A stretch of 64,000 bases of DNA from Enterococcus xiangfangensis. GTDB taxonomy: Bacteria > Bacillota > Bacilli > Lactobacillales > Enterococcaceae. Shown here one piece after another: positions 28,084 to 36,204 of this stretch. The stretch is taken from assembly GCF_005405365.1 (NCBI RefSeq), contig NZ_BJDX01000003.1, forward strand, positions 186,001 to 250,000. The letters run 5' to 3'. How positions within the stretch are numbered: position 1 is the first letter of the stretch; every line of letters begins with the position of its first letter. Under the pieces are notes generated by a model. That model saw only the letters and a program-made list of their open reading frames with translations. It did no database searches and was not told the DNA's origin. The position numbers and the translations under genes were made by a program.

Positions 28084-29226
28084 TTAGAGAATTTCTTCGA
28101 AAAATGACTCGAATTTTTTCTTATTTTTTTGGCGTCTTTCTTCCGTTGCACTTGCATATTCATACGATTGTCGAATACTTGCATGCCCTAACTGATCTTT
28201 GATGTAAATTGGATCGGTTTCCGATAACGTAAAGAAGTCTGATCGAATATGCCTAAAGCTGTGACTTCTAATTCTTGGAACGCCTGCTTTCTCACACCAA
28301 TATTTCAAGTACTTGTTGATTGCTGAATTTGAAATAGGGTAAGTGTTATTCGTGACAAATAATAAGTTGTGTGGATTGAGCAGTTTGCCAGATATAATAT
28401 CTTGAGCTTGGACAGTTTTCCATTTTTTTAGATATTTAAAGAGATGCCTATGCACATCAATTTTTCGATAACCTGCATTGGTTTTGGTTATCCCGAATCG
28501 ATAGATACCACCATCATATTTAAACGCCTCATCAATAATGATTTGTTCATTTTTTTCATCAATATCAGAATCCCATTTTAAAGCAGCGACTTCCTGGTAT
28601 CTTGCGCCAGTATAGAACTGAACTAAACAAAAATATTTGGCCGCTGTATCTGTAGCCTCTAAAATCTTGTTTTTGAGCTTTTCCGCATCTTCTTGGGAAA
28701 GAGTCGTCTCGGTTGAATGAGTCGCCTGACGACCCGTTATTTTGACATTACGGGTAGGATTTGCACGTAAATATCCCATATCGATTGCTTCAAGGATTGC
28801 TGTTTTAAATATCGTGTGCTGATCAGCGACTGTCGTTTTCGATAATCCTTGTTTATTCGGTCCGTCGGTGGAAGCTAACCAATTGAGATAGCTTTGGTAA
28901 TTATATTTCGAAAGACTATTCAATGTTTTTTTCTTTCCAAAATATTCTTCAACGTACTTGGCAGCTAGTTCGTATTTTGCGATTCGGCCAGGACTGATTT
29001 TACCGCGCTTAAATGTATCGATGTATTGATTAAAAAAAGTAACGAGTCCGACTTTCTTCATGTTTTCACCGTTCATTAATTTAGAAAGAAAATCTGTTTC
29101 TTTTTCTTTAACTTCTGCACGAGTAGAACCAGTAAAGTTCTTTTCGCTCCATTCGTTTGTGAGCGGGTCTTTATAGCGGGTCCTCAGTTTCCACTTTCCT
29201 TTTTTAATCATCTTTGGTTCGGCCAT
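28084..29226 (-). CDS. int: phage integrase, tyrosine recombinase
   Basis: 380-residue site-specific recombinase that integrates and excises the prophage. Residues 1-50 form an arm-type DNA-binding domain (KWKLRTRYKDPLTNEW), 60-165 a SAM-like core-binding domain, and 175-370 the catalytic domain. Catalytic residues are R209 (FYTGARYQEV), K248 (TKTNAG), H322 and R325 (SHSFRHIR), H348 (QLGHAS) and nucleophile Y357. The ATG has AAAGGA upstream. The gene ends about 90 bp from the tRNA-Leu gene, the usual arrangement for integrases that use tRNA targets. Confidence 0.95.
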   Translation of the reverse strand: MAEPKMIKKGKWKLRTRYKDPLTNEWSEKNFTGSTRAEVKEKETDFLSKLMNGENMKKVGLVTFFNQYIDTFKRGKISPGRIAKYELAAKYVEEYFGKKKTLNSLSKYNYQSYLNWLASTDGPNKQGLSKTTVADQHTIFKTAILEAIDMGYLRANPTRNVKITGRQATHSTETTLSQEDAEKLKNKILEATDTAAKYFCLVQFYTGARYQEVAALKWDSDIDEKNEQIIIDEAFKYDGGIYRFGITKTNAGYRKIDVHRHLFKYLKKWKTVQAQDIISGKLLNPHNLLFVTNNTYPISNSAINKYLKYWCEKAGVPRIRSHSFRHIRSDFFTLSETDPIYIKDQLGHASIRQSYEYASATEERRQKNKKKFESFFEEIL

Positions 29227-29354
29227 AAAAATACATCCTTTCTGATTTCCATTTTAGAAATCAGTTAATTCGTTAAAATAGTTGGCGAAATCGATTTAAA
29301 AACAGTGTTATGTCTGATTCAAACTAACATAATCAAACATACGTTCGCCTTGCC

Positions 29355-29378
29355 GCTAAAAAGAAAAGCCCGAAGGCT
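29355..29378 (-). terminator. intrinsic terminator of the OLD-like/dam unit
   Basis: On the minus strand AGCC-TTCG-GGCT followed by TTTTCTTTTT, just after the methylase stop codon. It separates the cargo genes from the integrase. Confidence 0.8.
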
Positions 29379-29383
29379 AATCT

Positions 29384-30259
29384 TTAAGTAATTGGTTGAA
29401 GATCAACTTTATTAGTCGAAAGTAGGCGTGTTACAGAACTGGCAAAAATATATTCATTAGCCACGCGCTTCTTATTAGCTGAATAATTTAAAGAGTATTG
29501 AAACCCTTTATCAGCTTTAGAATAGAGTTCAGAAATTTGTGGAGCCTTGTCATAAGTTAAAATCCAATAATAATCATCCATACTTAATATTTTATCTCTA
29601 ATAAGTTGATGTTGATATTTTTTATAAAAAGATAGATACAAGGATTGTCCTTGAACGTAGTATGGGGGATCAAAGAAAATGAAAAGACGATCTTTTGGAT
29701 ACTCTTTTTTTAGTAATTCAACAAGATTTGCAGCATCTTCATTGTACAAATGAATTTTGTCTTTTTGTTCAGCAATATTTCTGATTTTTTTTATTAGATT
29801 TAACTTATTAAAACGGCAGTCAATTTTGTATTTTCCATTTTGATTGCGTCCACCAATGGGACCGCCAGAAATAATACCGCTAACGTTTGTCCGATTCAGA
29901 AAGAAGGTAGCAAATGCACCTTCTAATGAGCCTATGACTCTGCCGCAATTACTATATATTTCTTTTTGATTATGCCATTCTTCGATAGAAATTTCAGTAG
30001 TATTGATTAACTGAATAAATTTATCTGTATCATTTATAATAGCTCTCCAAAAATTATAAATAGCGGGGTCAAAATCATTTATGATAATTTCTTCAACTTT
30101 TTTAATAAGAAGTAATTCAATGGCCACCCCGGCCCCACCCGCAAAAGGCTCGCAATAGATTGGAGCGATTATATTGTTCTGCTTAATTGTCGAATCTACA
30201 AACTTCCATAACTGAGTTTTCCCACCTGGATACCTAAGCGGGGATTTTGTGTGTGGCAT
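29384..30259 (-). CDS. Dam-type DNA adenine methyltransferase (D12 class)
   Basis: 291-residue N6-adenine methyltransferase of the MethyltransfD12 family. It begins with the family hallmark SPLRYPGGKTQLWKF, has the SAM-binding motif I YCEPFAGGAGVAIELLL (F39-G44) and the catalytic motif IV DPPYY. The most common target in this family is GATC, but the recognised site cannot be read here. The ATG at 30259 is preferred over an upstream GTG because GAGGTGATC is then well spaced. It follows the OLD-like gene by 55 bp on the same strand and shares its terminator, so they probably form one unit. Base composition looks more AT-rich than the backbone. Confidence 0.9.
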   Translation of the reverse strand: MPHTKSPLRYPGGKTQLWKFVDSTIKQNNIIAPIYCEPFAGGAGVAIELLLIKKVEEIIINDFDPAIYNFWRAIINDTDKFIQLINTTEISIEEWHNQKEIYSNCGRVIGSLEGAFATFFLNRTNVSGIISGGPIGGRNQNGKYKIDCRFNKLNLIKKIRNIAEQKDKIHLYNEDAANLVELLKKEYPKDRLFIFFDPPYYVQGQSLYLSFYKKYQHQLIRDKILSMDDYYWILTYDKAPQISELYSKADKGFQYSLNYSANKKRVANEYIFASSVTRLLSTNKVDLQPIT

Positions 30260-30314
30260 TATGATCACCTCAATTCCATATTATCAAATTAAATGTCTTT
30301 TGGCCAATAATCTA

Positions 30315-32081
30315 TTACAATAGATGTTCAATATCGCTAATGTCAATACCACTTTTATTTGCAACATATTCGATTGATTTCTTTAAATCCTCATAGAATT
30401 TTTCGAGACTTGGAGATAGATTGTTTTTACTTTTCCAAAACTTAACGGGATTGTTAGGGCCTTTCCAATTTAATTGTTCGTGTTTAAACCACATTTTCCA
30501 AACTTCACGAGGTTTCTTTTTATAATAATCAGAATGGACAATGTTATATGGGCCATCATCATTTGCGTATGTATCACGCAAGATACGTTTGATAATGTCG
30601 TAATGTGGATTATTCATAAATATTTCGTGGGAATAATTTTTGGTATTATCCCAGTACTCAGAATTATTATCGTCAAGTATTTCAAAAACAAATCGTTCTG
30701 GAGGATATTTATTTTCAGATGGTAGATTTATATAATTTTTAATATTTTTTGGTGCGACATTGTCTCCATCCAAACAGACAATTGATCTAGCGTTGAATTC
30801 AGGGATTTTAAATTTGTGCAATTTTAATAATTCTGTGCAACCGAGAGAAAAACTGTTTTGAATATTTAAATATGACAGAATTTTCTTCTTAGTAACTAGC
30901 CCTTTAAAAACATAGATTGCTTCTTTATCTTCAAAGTATACAGGAATTTTTTCACTACTCATTTCCTTTTCGGCTGCGACAAAAAACTGATTTTTTATCG
31001 TATTTATGTTGGTGATAGGCATAATGCCTAGATCACGATGTTCGATATTTAGATTAAACAACTCAATTAAATTTCTATTATTTGGACTTAATTTTAAGTC
31101 CATTGCGTACTCTATTAGTTCAAGTGAATGTGTAGTGCAAAAAATTTGGATACCAAATTCTTTTGCCTTGCTATATAGTATTTTTAATAACCTTATTTGT
31201 GCTGCTGGATATAAAGTGACGTCAATTTCATCAATTAACAAAATTCCACCAGAATATTCATCATAATTTTTTTTAAGTTTTTTAAATGAATATAATGCCA
31301 GTAAGATTTGTCCAATGTTATCCTCTCCAGAGGAAATCATTTCGATGGATCTTTCTTTAGGAATAAAGGCAGCAGTCCTCTTATCGTTATTATTACTAAT
31401 TCCAATAAAATTAGAATTGTATTTTTTTAATAAAATTGATTGATATAAATCAAAAATTTCTTCAATATCGGATTCAGGTAATCCATAGTTTTTTTCCTTT
31501 AGTCCTCGTTCTTGAACAATCGGATTAACTCTTTTTAAGCCAAGATATATCACTGGAAATATAATATTTGAAGATGAAGTATCCGTAGAACTTTCATCTA
31601 TATTGTTTATTCTTCTGGTAACTAATCTAGGATTTCGACGATCAGCATAATCATTGCTTTCAATTAAGTAATTGATGTCTGGCTTATTGTTCTGATTTGC
31701 TTTCATGGTAATAGAGGCATGCCTTTTCCTTTTAACATCTGCTGTCGAAAGCTTGAAGTGTTCATCTGCACGGGATTCAAAATTTTTCTCATTATAAGTA
31801 GTAATACTCTCGAATAGTTGCATCTTTTCTATTTCAGCAGGGGTGGGGTTTGTTTTCGAATTAATAGTTTCATACTCTGTTTTTGATATGTCATAAATAA
31901 TTTTTGGATTAAATGAGAAGCCTTGTGCAATCATACCAAGAATCGTTGATTTTGCAGTCCCGTTTTTTCCCGCTAAAATATTTAAATGTTTCGCTGGTTT
32001 AAAATTGATATTGTTGATGATTCTAAAATTCTCAAAAGTTGCATTTGAAATATAATAATGTTGTGGATTCTTCCAAGCCAT
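30315..32081 (-). CDS. OLD-like AAA ATPase with TOPRIM-like region
   Basis: 588 residues. An ABC/SMC-type ATPase comes first: Walker A GKNGTAKST (38-46), signature SSGEDN (250-255), Walker B ILLIDEID (280-287) and H-loop TTHS (316-319), with a long insert between. The C-terminal part has VYFEDKEA (E384) and IVCLDGD (D438, D440), the acidic pattern of a TOPRIM nuclease, as in OLD-family proteins that abort phage infection or act as the nuclease of Gabija. ATP-controlled DNA cleavage is thus inferred, not shown. No helicase or reverse transcriptase partner is present; the only partner is the downstream methylase. The gene is notably AT-rich, suggesting recent acquisition. Confidence 0.82.
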   Translation of the reverse strand: MAWKNPQHYYISNATFENFRIINNINFKPAKHLNILAGKNGTAKSTILGMIAQGFSFNPKIIYDISKTEYETINSKTNPTPAEIEKMQLFESITTYNEKNFESRADEHFKLSTADVKRKRHASITMKANQNNKPDINYLIESNDYADRRNPRLVTRRINNIDESSTDTSSSNIIFPVIYLGLKRVNPIVQERGLKEKNYGLPESDIEEIFDLYQSILLKKYNSNFIGISNNNDKRTAAFIPKERSIEMISSGEDNIGQILLALYSFKKLKKNYDEYSGGILLIDEIDVTLYPAAQIRLLKILYSKAKEFGIQIFCTTHSLELIEYAMDLKLSPNNRNLIELFNLNIEHRDLGIMPITNINTIKNQFFVAAEKEMSSEKIPVYFEDKEAIYVFKGLVTKKKILSYLNIQNSFSLGCTELLKLHKFKIPEFNARSIVCLDGDNVAPKNIKNYINLPSENKYPPERFVFEILDDNNSEYWDNTKNYSHEIFMNNPHYDIIKRILRDTYANDDGPYNIVHSDYYKKKPREVWKMWFKHEQLNWKGPNNPVKFWKSKNNLSPSLEKFYEDLKKSIEYVANKSGIDISDIEHLL

Positions 32082-32114
32082 ATAAATTTCCTTTCACTTC
32101 ACTGCATTTTTTAT

Positions 32115-32153
32115 TCCCCGAGCCGGAATCGAACCGACGGCGCCAGGCGGGGA
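32115..32153 (-). other. tRNA-like remnant (acceptor stem plus T arm only)
   Basis: On the minus strand, TCCCCG pairs with CGGGGA (acceptor-like) and encloses a canonical T arm GTCGG-TTCGATT-CCGGC. The D and anticodon arms are absent, with only nine bases in their place. It lies between the 63-residue protein gene and the OLD-like gene. I read it as a tRNA fossil or a former attachment site; a functional tRNA mimic is less likely. Confidence 0.55.
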
Positions 32154-32158
32154 GGGAA

Positions 32159-32350
32159 CTATAAATCCAATAACTGAGTTAAGAGAATAGCAAACACCCC
32201 AGCGATAATTAACGCAATACCACAAAATAGTGTTAGCGCGTCTAATATTTTGTCCTCAATGAAGATACGGACAGTTCCGATTACCAAACCAATACCATAA
32301 ATAATCATGAGGATTTCTAAAAGAATTAAAGAGTTGAATTCTTGAAACAT
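32159..32350 (-). CDS. small membrane protein, 63 residues
   Basis: Two hydrophobic helices (LLEILMIIYGIGLVIGTVRIF and LFCGIALIIAGVFAILLTQ) joined by a short acidic loop, so a two-pass inner membrane protein. AGGAGG precedes the ATG. It is in the leftward lysogeny arm between a lipoprotein gene and the OLD-like gene. A role as a lysogenic conversion or exclusion protein is conceivable from context only; no family recognised. Confidence 0.7.
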   Translation of the reverse strand: MFQEFNSLILLEILMIIYGIGLVIGTVRIFIEDKILDALTLFCGIALIIAGVFAILLTQLLDL

Positions 32351-32427
32351 GAAACTCCTCCTGCGTGCTAGTATGAGAGACGAGTATTTACTAAAGAGCC
32401 TCGGATGAATGGGGCGGGGGTGTTACT

Positions 32428-33210
32428 TTAATACTGATCATCCGTAGGGATAGCGTTAGCATTGACTTCATCTATTGCCTGTTGTCCTTTTTCTGTAGGT
32501 GTTCCGTCTGGATTAGAGTAACCATTTTCTATTGCCCAATCAATTTGATCTTGCACCCAGGCATCAGGAGAGCCGTCTGGATTAGCACCAGCAGCATGGT
32601 CTTGTCCGGGAAGCAGGGGTTGCCCATTTGGATCGTAACCGTTTTGAATGTTTTGTTGACTTTGTTCCCATTCTCTTTGAGCTTCAGCTTCTCCGCGAGC
32701 ATATTCTGCTCTTGCGGTAGGATCATTGAAAACGGACCGATCATCAAATCCATTACCGTCTTCATCAATAAAATTAGGATCAGGGTTCGTCGTTTGTTGC
32801 TCTTGAGTTGCTGCTTGCTGTTGTTGCACTTGAGTAGTTTGTTGTTTGATTGCTTCAAGGTTAGCTGTTGCTGTTTCTAACCGTTTCTGAAGATCGATAT
32901 TTCCGCCAGGAATTGCTTCGATTGCTGTTTTAGCCGCTGCTATTGTTTCATCTGTTAGATTAGCTTCAGCTGCTTTCATAGCCGTATCAGCTTCAGATAC
33001 TTTTTTAGAAATTTCTTCCTGCTTTTTCTTCTCAGCTTCCTTGGCTTTCTTTTTAGCCTCGGCATCTGCTTTTTCTTTTGAATCCTTTGTTAAACTTACT
33101 TTCGTTTCTTGTTTTGAAGTCGAATCCGTTGATTTAGTCTTCTTATCAGTAGAACACGCTGAAAAGAGCAGGGTAGAGCACACCAACAATGCAACGCTTA
33201 ATTTTTTCAT
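32428..33210 (-). CDS. lipoprotein of the lysogeny module
   Basis: 260 residues with a clear lipoprotein signal peptide, MKKLSVALLVCSTLLFSAC, cleaved before the cysteine. A Ser/Thr/Lys-rich spacer and a charged coiled coil (~40-125, runs of KAKEAEKKKQEE) follow, then a Gln-rich stretch and a C-terminal part with repeated NPDG(S/T)P motifs and an acidic tail. Anchored on the outer face of the membrane, it may be a superinfection exclusion or lysogenic conversion factor, as surface lipoproteins in this position are in some lactic phages; that is inference. AAGGAGG stands before the ATG. Confidence 0.8.
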   Translation of the reverse strand: MKKLSVALLVCSTLLFSACSTDKKTKSTDSTSKQETKVSLTKDSKEKADAEAKKKAKEAEKKKQEEISKKVSEADTAMKAAEANLTDETIAAAKTAIEAIPGGNIDLQKRLETATANLEAIKQQTTQVQQQQAATQEQQTTNPDPNFIDEDGNGFDDRSVFNDPTARAEYARGEAEAQREWEQSQQNIQNGYDPNGQPLLPGQDHAAGANPDGSPDAWVQDQIDWAIENGYSNPDGTPTEKGQQAIDEVNANAIPTDDQY

Positions 33211-33261
33211 TTTTATTCCTCCTTACAATCCCAGTAAGTCTTTTTTCTTAGCGTCAATCAT

Positions 33262-33960
33262 TTATTTCCATTTAAATTCTTTAACGTCGGTCATTTTTGA
33301 TCTACCAATTACATTACCGTTGTAGTAAATTTGGGTGAAAATACCATCACTAGCTTTATCCATATCCCAATTTTCACTTTCGCTTACAATCGAAACAGCA
33401 GCGTTCTGAGCAGAAAGAACAGCCGAGCTAGCATCAGTTTGGCTAAGCGTTAGGAAGTTATCGTTCACATTTACTTTAAGAAGATTTTCTTCGTAATCCA
33501 TTTCATTAATAGTTAAAGCCCAATTAAATACAGGATTTGGTGTGCCGTTTTCTGTAGGATTTCCATTTTCATCCAATGTACCATTTGCAAATCCCTTGTT
33601 TTGCTCTAGATAAGCAGCGATTTGTGTATTTACTGAATCTGATTCATCGGAAGAACTTGATTCCATAGTAGAACTGGACTCTTCAGTTGAATTTTCGATG
33701 CTGCTACTTGAAATTTGTTTGCTTTCAGACGTTTTCTTAACTGCAGAACTACTTTCTACAGTGGTCGATTTTGCAGGCTCCTTTGGATCCGTTAGTTTCG
33801 CAAATATTATGGTTAGAATTAGTATTGCTGTAAATGCAATAAGCATTCGCCTAGTTAATGTGTAATCTTGCTGTTTTTTTCTTTTTCTGTTAGCAATAAT
33901 TGCAGTAATTACCATACCTAAGAAACTCACAATAAGAAGAATAGGGCCAATAGTATTCAT
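33262..33960 (-). CDS. two-helix membrane protein with Ser-rich extracytoplasmic domain
   Basis: 232 residues. Helix one (IGPILLIVSFLGMVITAII) and helix two (MLIAFTAILILTIIFA) flank a basic loop; a long Ser/Glu/Thr-rich linker (~75-115) leads to a C-terminal globular part of about 110 residues with NGNPTENGTPNP and YYNGNVIGRSKM. The C-terminal domain probably faces outside. Its start region, 16 bases covering the ribosome site and ATG, is identical to that of the neighbouring lipoprotein gene. No family identified; surface or exclusion function is inferred from location. Confidence 0.7.
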   Translation of the reverse strand: MNTIGPILLIVSFLGMVITAIIANRKRKKQQDYTLTRRMLIAFTAILILTIIFAKLTDPKEPAKSTTVESSSAVKKTSESKQISSSSIENSTEESSSTMESSSSDESDSVNTQIAAYLEQNKGFANGTLDENGNPTENGTPNPVFNWALTINEMDYEENLLKVNVNDNFLTLSQTDASSAVLSAQNAAVSIVSESENWDMDKASDGIFTQIYYNGNVIGRSKMTDVKEFKWK

Positions 33961-34016
33961 TTTTATTCCTCCTGAACATTATTTATAGTGTTAAAAAAAC
34001 AGGGAATTTATTCATA

Positions 34017-34985
34017 CTAATTTTCAATTTTTGATAATCTTTTTTGTTTTCTCTCTTCGGCAAGTTGTTTTTTTGTGGCTTCGTGCGTTTCTTTTAACAG
34101 GGAATACATATCTGTTCTTATAATATTCGACTCAATAAAATTTGGTATTAAGATTGTTTTTGGTAAATTAACTTTCATAGACATAGTTATTTCGCCATTG
34201 ATTTTAAAAAGTGTTTTTTCTGGATTCAAAGAAATATTGGATAAGGACAGTTCAGTTGTTGGAATAGTACCTATATTGTTAGGAAATGAATATACTCTTT
34301 TGTTCCATTTGTATACCATAATCTCTTCCATATTATCTTTGAATTTTGAATAAAATTGCTTGATGTAACGTTGGTTATCCCATAAAAAGCTTCTAGACAT
34401 AGTAATGATTTCTTCACTTGTAAATTGTTTATCTAAAGCGGCTTTTGAAAGAATGAATAAAGTTGAGTCTTTCGGTTCTGGAGCCATGGATTTTAAAAAA
34501 GCAGTATCTTTTTTTGTAAGTGCCAGATAAACTAGCGCAACATTTGAATAGTGTATGAATGAGGCGTTATTATGATGCTTCTGCAATAAATTAATTTTAG
34601 AGACAGCCTCTTGATATTTTTCAGTCATAATATATCTTTCTAAGCCATAAAAGAATGTAAAAACATTTCCGATGTCTGTAGGTTGTCTAATATCTTTAAG
34701 CCAAGTTAAGTAGTTGAACCTTTCGGCAGGACTCATCCGTTTATAACTGGGCCAATAACCTAACTTGTCAACAGTTCCAGCTTTTACAGGTAAAGATAAG
34801 GATATCGTTGATGGTTCCTCAGCATCAATATCAATATTTTTCAAAGGCCCATCAGAGAACCAAAGTAGGTTGAGTATATCCTGAGGAATGCCTTGCACTA
34901 CGGAAGGGAGAACCTTTTCACGTTTAGATACCTTCTTTACAACTGAGGGTGTGTCATTCTTTTTAAAAATATCAAACAATCCCAT
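34017..34985 (-). CDS. TerB N-terminal domain protein
   Basis: 322-residue soluble protein. It contains the TerB_N signature YWPSYKRMSPAERFNYLTWL followed by DIGNVFTFFYGLERYIM at about residues 95-135. It lacks the TerB metal-binding domain and C-terminal TerB_C part, ending in a beta-rich region and a basic helix (KKQLAEERKQKRLSK). TerB_N proteins are linked to stress or phage-related processes, without a settled reaction. The ATG has GGAGATGG upstream. It lies beside the ImmA-like gene in the leftward arm. Confidence 0.75.
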   Translation of the reverse strand: MGLFDIFKKNDTPSVVKKVSKREKVLPSVVQGIPQDILNLLWFSDGPLKNIDIDAEEPSTISLSLPVKAGTVDKLGYWPSYKRMSPAERFNYLTWLKDIRQPTDIGNVFTFFYGLERYIMTEKYQEAVSKINLLQKHHNNASFIHYSNVALVYLALTKKDTAFLKSMAPEPKDSTLFILSKAALDKQFTSEEIITMSRSFLWDNQRYIKQFYSKFKDNMEEIMVYKWNKRVYSFPNNIGTIPTTELSLSNISLNPEKTLFKINGEITMSMKVNLPKTILIPNFIESNIIRTDMYSLLKETHEATKKQLAEERKQKRLSKIEN

Positions 34986-35005
34986 TAAACCATCTCCAAT
35001 TATGA

Positions 35006-35470
35006 TTATTTAATTTTAACCACTTTCATTGAATCTCCAGAGCCAAACACGATTTTAAAACCACCGTATATAAATCCTTCTCCATATTTCTCTTTAAAGA
35101 GTTCAATTCCTTCTTTTAAAGCTTCAACGGTTATTTCCAATTCGTCTGCAACTTCCCAATACTCACGACACCCATTTTCGTAAGCTAGTATAAGTTGGGT
35201 AGGATGTATTGTAATTTCTGCTGCAACTAATCTAGCTTTACGTTCCTGTTTTCTAGCTTCAGTTAATTCATAGTTAGTGATGTCTCCAACAGATGTGTAA
35301 TGGTGAGCAATCTCTTCTGCAACTGTAGAAGTCAACTCACAACTTGATTGTTGGGGATTTAAATAGATAGAATTATCAATGTATAAACCTTTTTGTCCGC
35401 TTGGCATCCTATTGTCAAAAACATAATCGATGTCGGCAAAAGTTGACATTAGCTGCTCAGCTTTATCCAT
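35006..35470 (-). CDS. ImmA/IrrE-like metallopeptidase domain protein
   Basis: 154 residues in the position where phages of this type encode the anti-repressor protease that cleaves the CI-like repressor. The zinc motif appears as TVAEEIAHHYTSVGD: the usual HExxH is shifted to EExxHH, as in the short phage branch of this family. A second part (ELTEARKQERKARLVAAEI) matches the conserved helix after the metal site, and the C-terminus has a helix-turn-helix-like helix (WEVADELEITVEALKEGI). It follows the repressor gene by six bases. Proteolytic activity is inferred. Confidence 0.75.
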   Translation of the reverse strand: MDKAEQLMSTFADIDYVFDNRMPSGQKGLYIDNSIYLNPQQSSCELTSTVAEEIAHHYTSVGDITNYELTEARKQERKARLVAAEITIHPTQLILAYENGCREYWEVADELEITVEALKEGIELFKEKYGEGFIYGGFKIVFGSGDSMKVVKIK

Positions 35471-35476
35471 AGATCA

Positions 35477-35809
35477 TCAATCCTTTTTCGAATGTTTTTG
35501 TTTTATAAAGTCGATATAGTTTAAAATATCTTCCATTTGTTCATCAGATACATCATCATCAATATGAGCTGCAACAGTCATTTGTTTATTTGTTAATTCA
35601 GGTTCTTCTTTACCTTCTCTACCATGAAGATAATCCAGTGTTACTCCAAAGTAATCAGCAATTTTATTTTGAAGATCGATATCAGGCATGCGTTTTCCTT
35701 GCTCATAAGAGGCATAGGTTGTTTTAGCAACGCCTAAATATTTTGCCATATCCAACTGGGTAAGGTGATTTTTTGACTTTCTTAACTGTTTAAGTTGTTC
35801 GCCTAACAT
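35477..35809 (-). CDS. CI-like phage repressor, XRE family
   Basis: 110-residue lysogeny repressor. An N-terminal XRE helix-turn-helix (LRKSKNHLTQLDMAKYLGVA, then KTTYASYEQGKRMPD) is followed by an acidic C-terminal helix region with no LexA-type peptidase; induction is therefore likely through the adjacent ImmA-like protein. The ATG at 35809 has AAGGAGG upstream; a longer frame adding a hydrophobic leader is rejected because it runs through the operator. Divergent from the Cro-like gene, with shared operators between. Confidence 0.88.
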   Translation of the reverse strand: MLGEQLKQLRKSKNHLTQLDMAKYLGVAKTTYASYEQGKRMPDIDLQNKIADYFGVTLDYLHGREGKEEPELTNKQMTVAAHIDDDVSDEQMEDILNYIDFIKQKHSKKD

Positions 35810-35840
35810 ACGATATGACCTCCTTTTTATTAATATTACT

Positions 35841-36178
35841 ATTACAAAATGCGTACATAAAGAAAAAAGATAAAAGTGCAAAAAAAAGAGTACAAAACTA
35901 TTTACAAAGTACGCAATATGTATTATTATAAAAGTACGCAAAACGTATTACTTTGTTGAAGGGAGTGATTATTTTGAAACAATGGTTAAAAATTATGCGC
36001 GAGGAAAAAGGATACACCCAAGAATCAATTGCTGAAAAAGTAGGTATTGCTAAAACAACCTATTCTTCCTATGAGCAAGGTCATAGAAGACCTTCAATTA
36101 CTACTGCAAAAAAATTGGCGGTGGTACTTGGAGTTCCGTGGACAATTTTTTTTGATAATGAAGTACGCAAAACGTATG
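35841..36178. promoter_or_regulatory. repressor operators and divergent lysogeny/early promoters
   Basis: Four copies of a 13-bp pseudo-palindrome TACGC-N3-YGTA: minus-strand GTACGCATTTTGTAAT (35841-35856), GTACGCAATATGTATT (35909-35924), GTACGCAAAACGTATT (35934-35949) and GTACGCAAAACGTATG (36163-36178, inside the 3' end of the Cro-like gene). The second lies exactly in the 17-bp spacer of a rightward promoter TTTACA (35901) - TATTAT (35924). A leftward promoter with -35 TTGCAC is plausible. These are the expected CI/Cro binding sites. Confidence 0.75.
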
Positions 36179-36204
36179 TATTTAATAAGGAGGTTTCAAA
36201 ATGA
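35974..36204 (+). CDS. Cro-like XRE regulator
   Basis: 76-residue helix-turn-helix protein (MREEKGYTQESIAEKVGIAK, then TTYSSYEQGHRRP) that should oppose the CI-like repressor at the shared operators; the recognition helix KTTYxSYEQG is nearly identical in the two proteins. I chose the TTG at 35974 with GGGAG eight bases upstream. The last residues EVRKTYVFNK are coded by a copy of the operator, so the gene's own end is a likely binding site. It overlaps the next gene as ATGA. Confidence 0.85.
   Translation: MKQWLKIMREEKGYTQESIAEKVGIAKTTYSSYEQGHRRPSITTAKKLAVVLGVPWTIFFDNEVRKTYVFNKEVSK

Noticed and set aside
35810-35941. N-terminal extension of the CI-like repressor
   Set aside because: It would code a hydrophobic leader through the operator and promoter region; the start at 35809 has AAGGAGG and fits XRE repressors.
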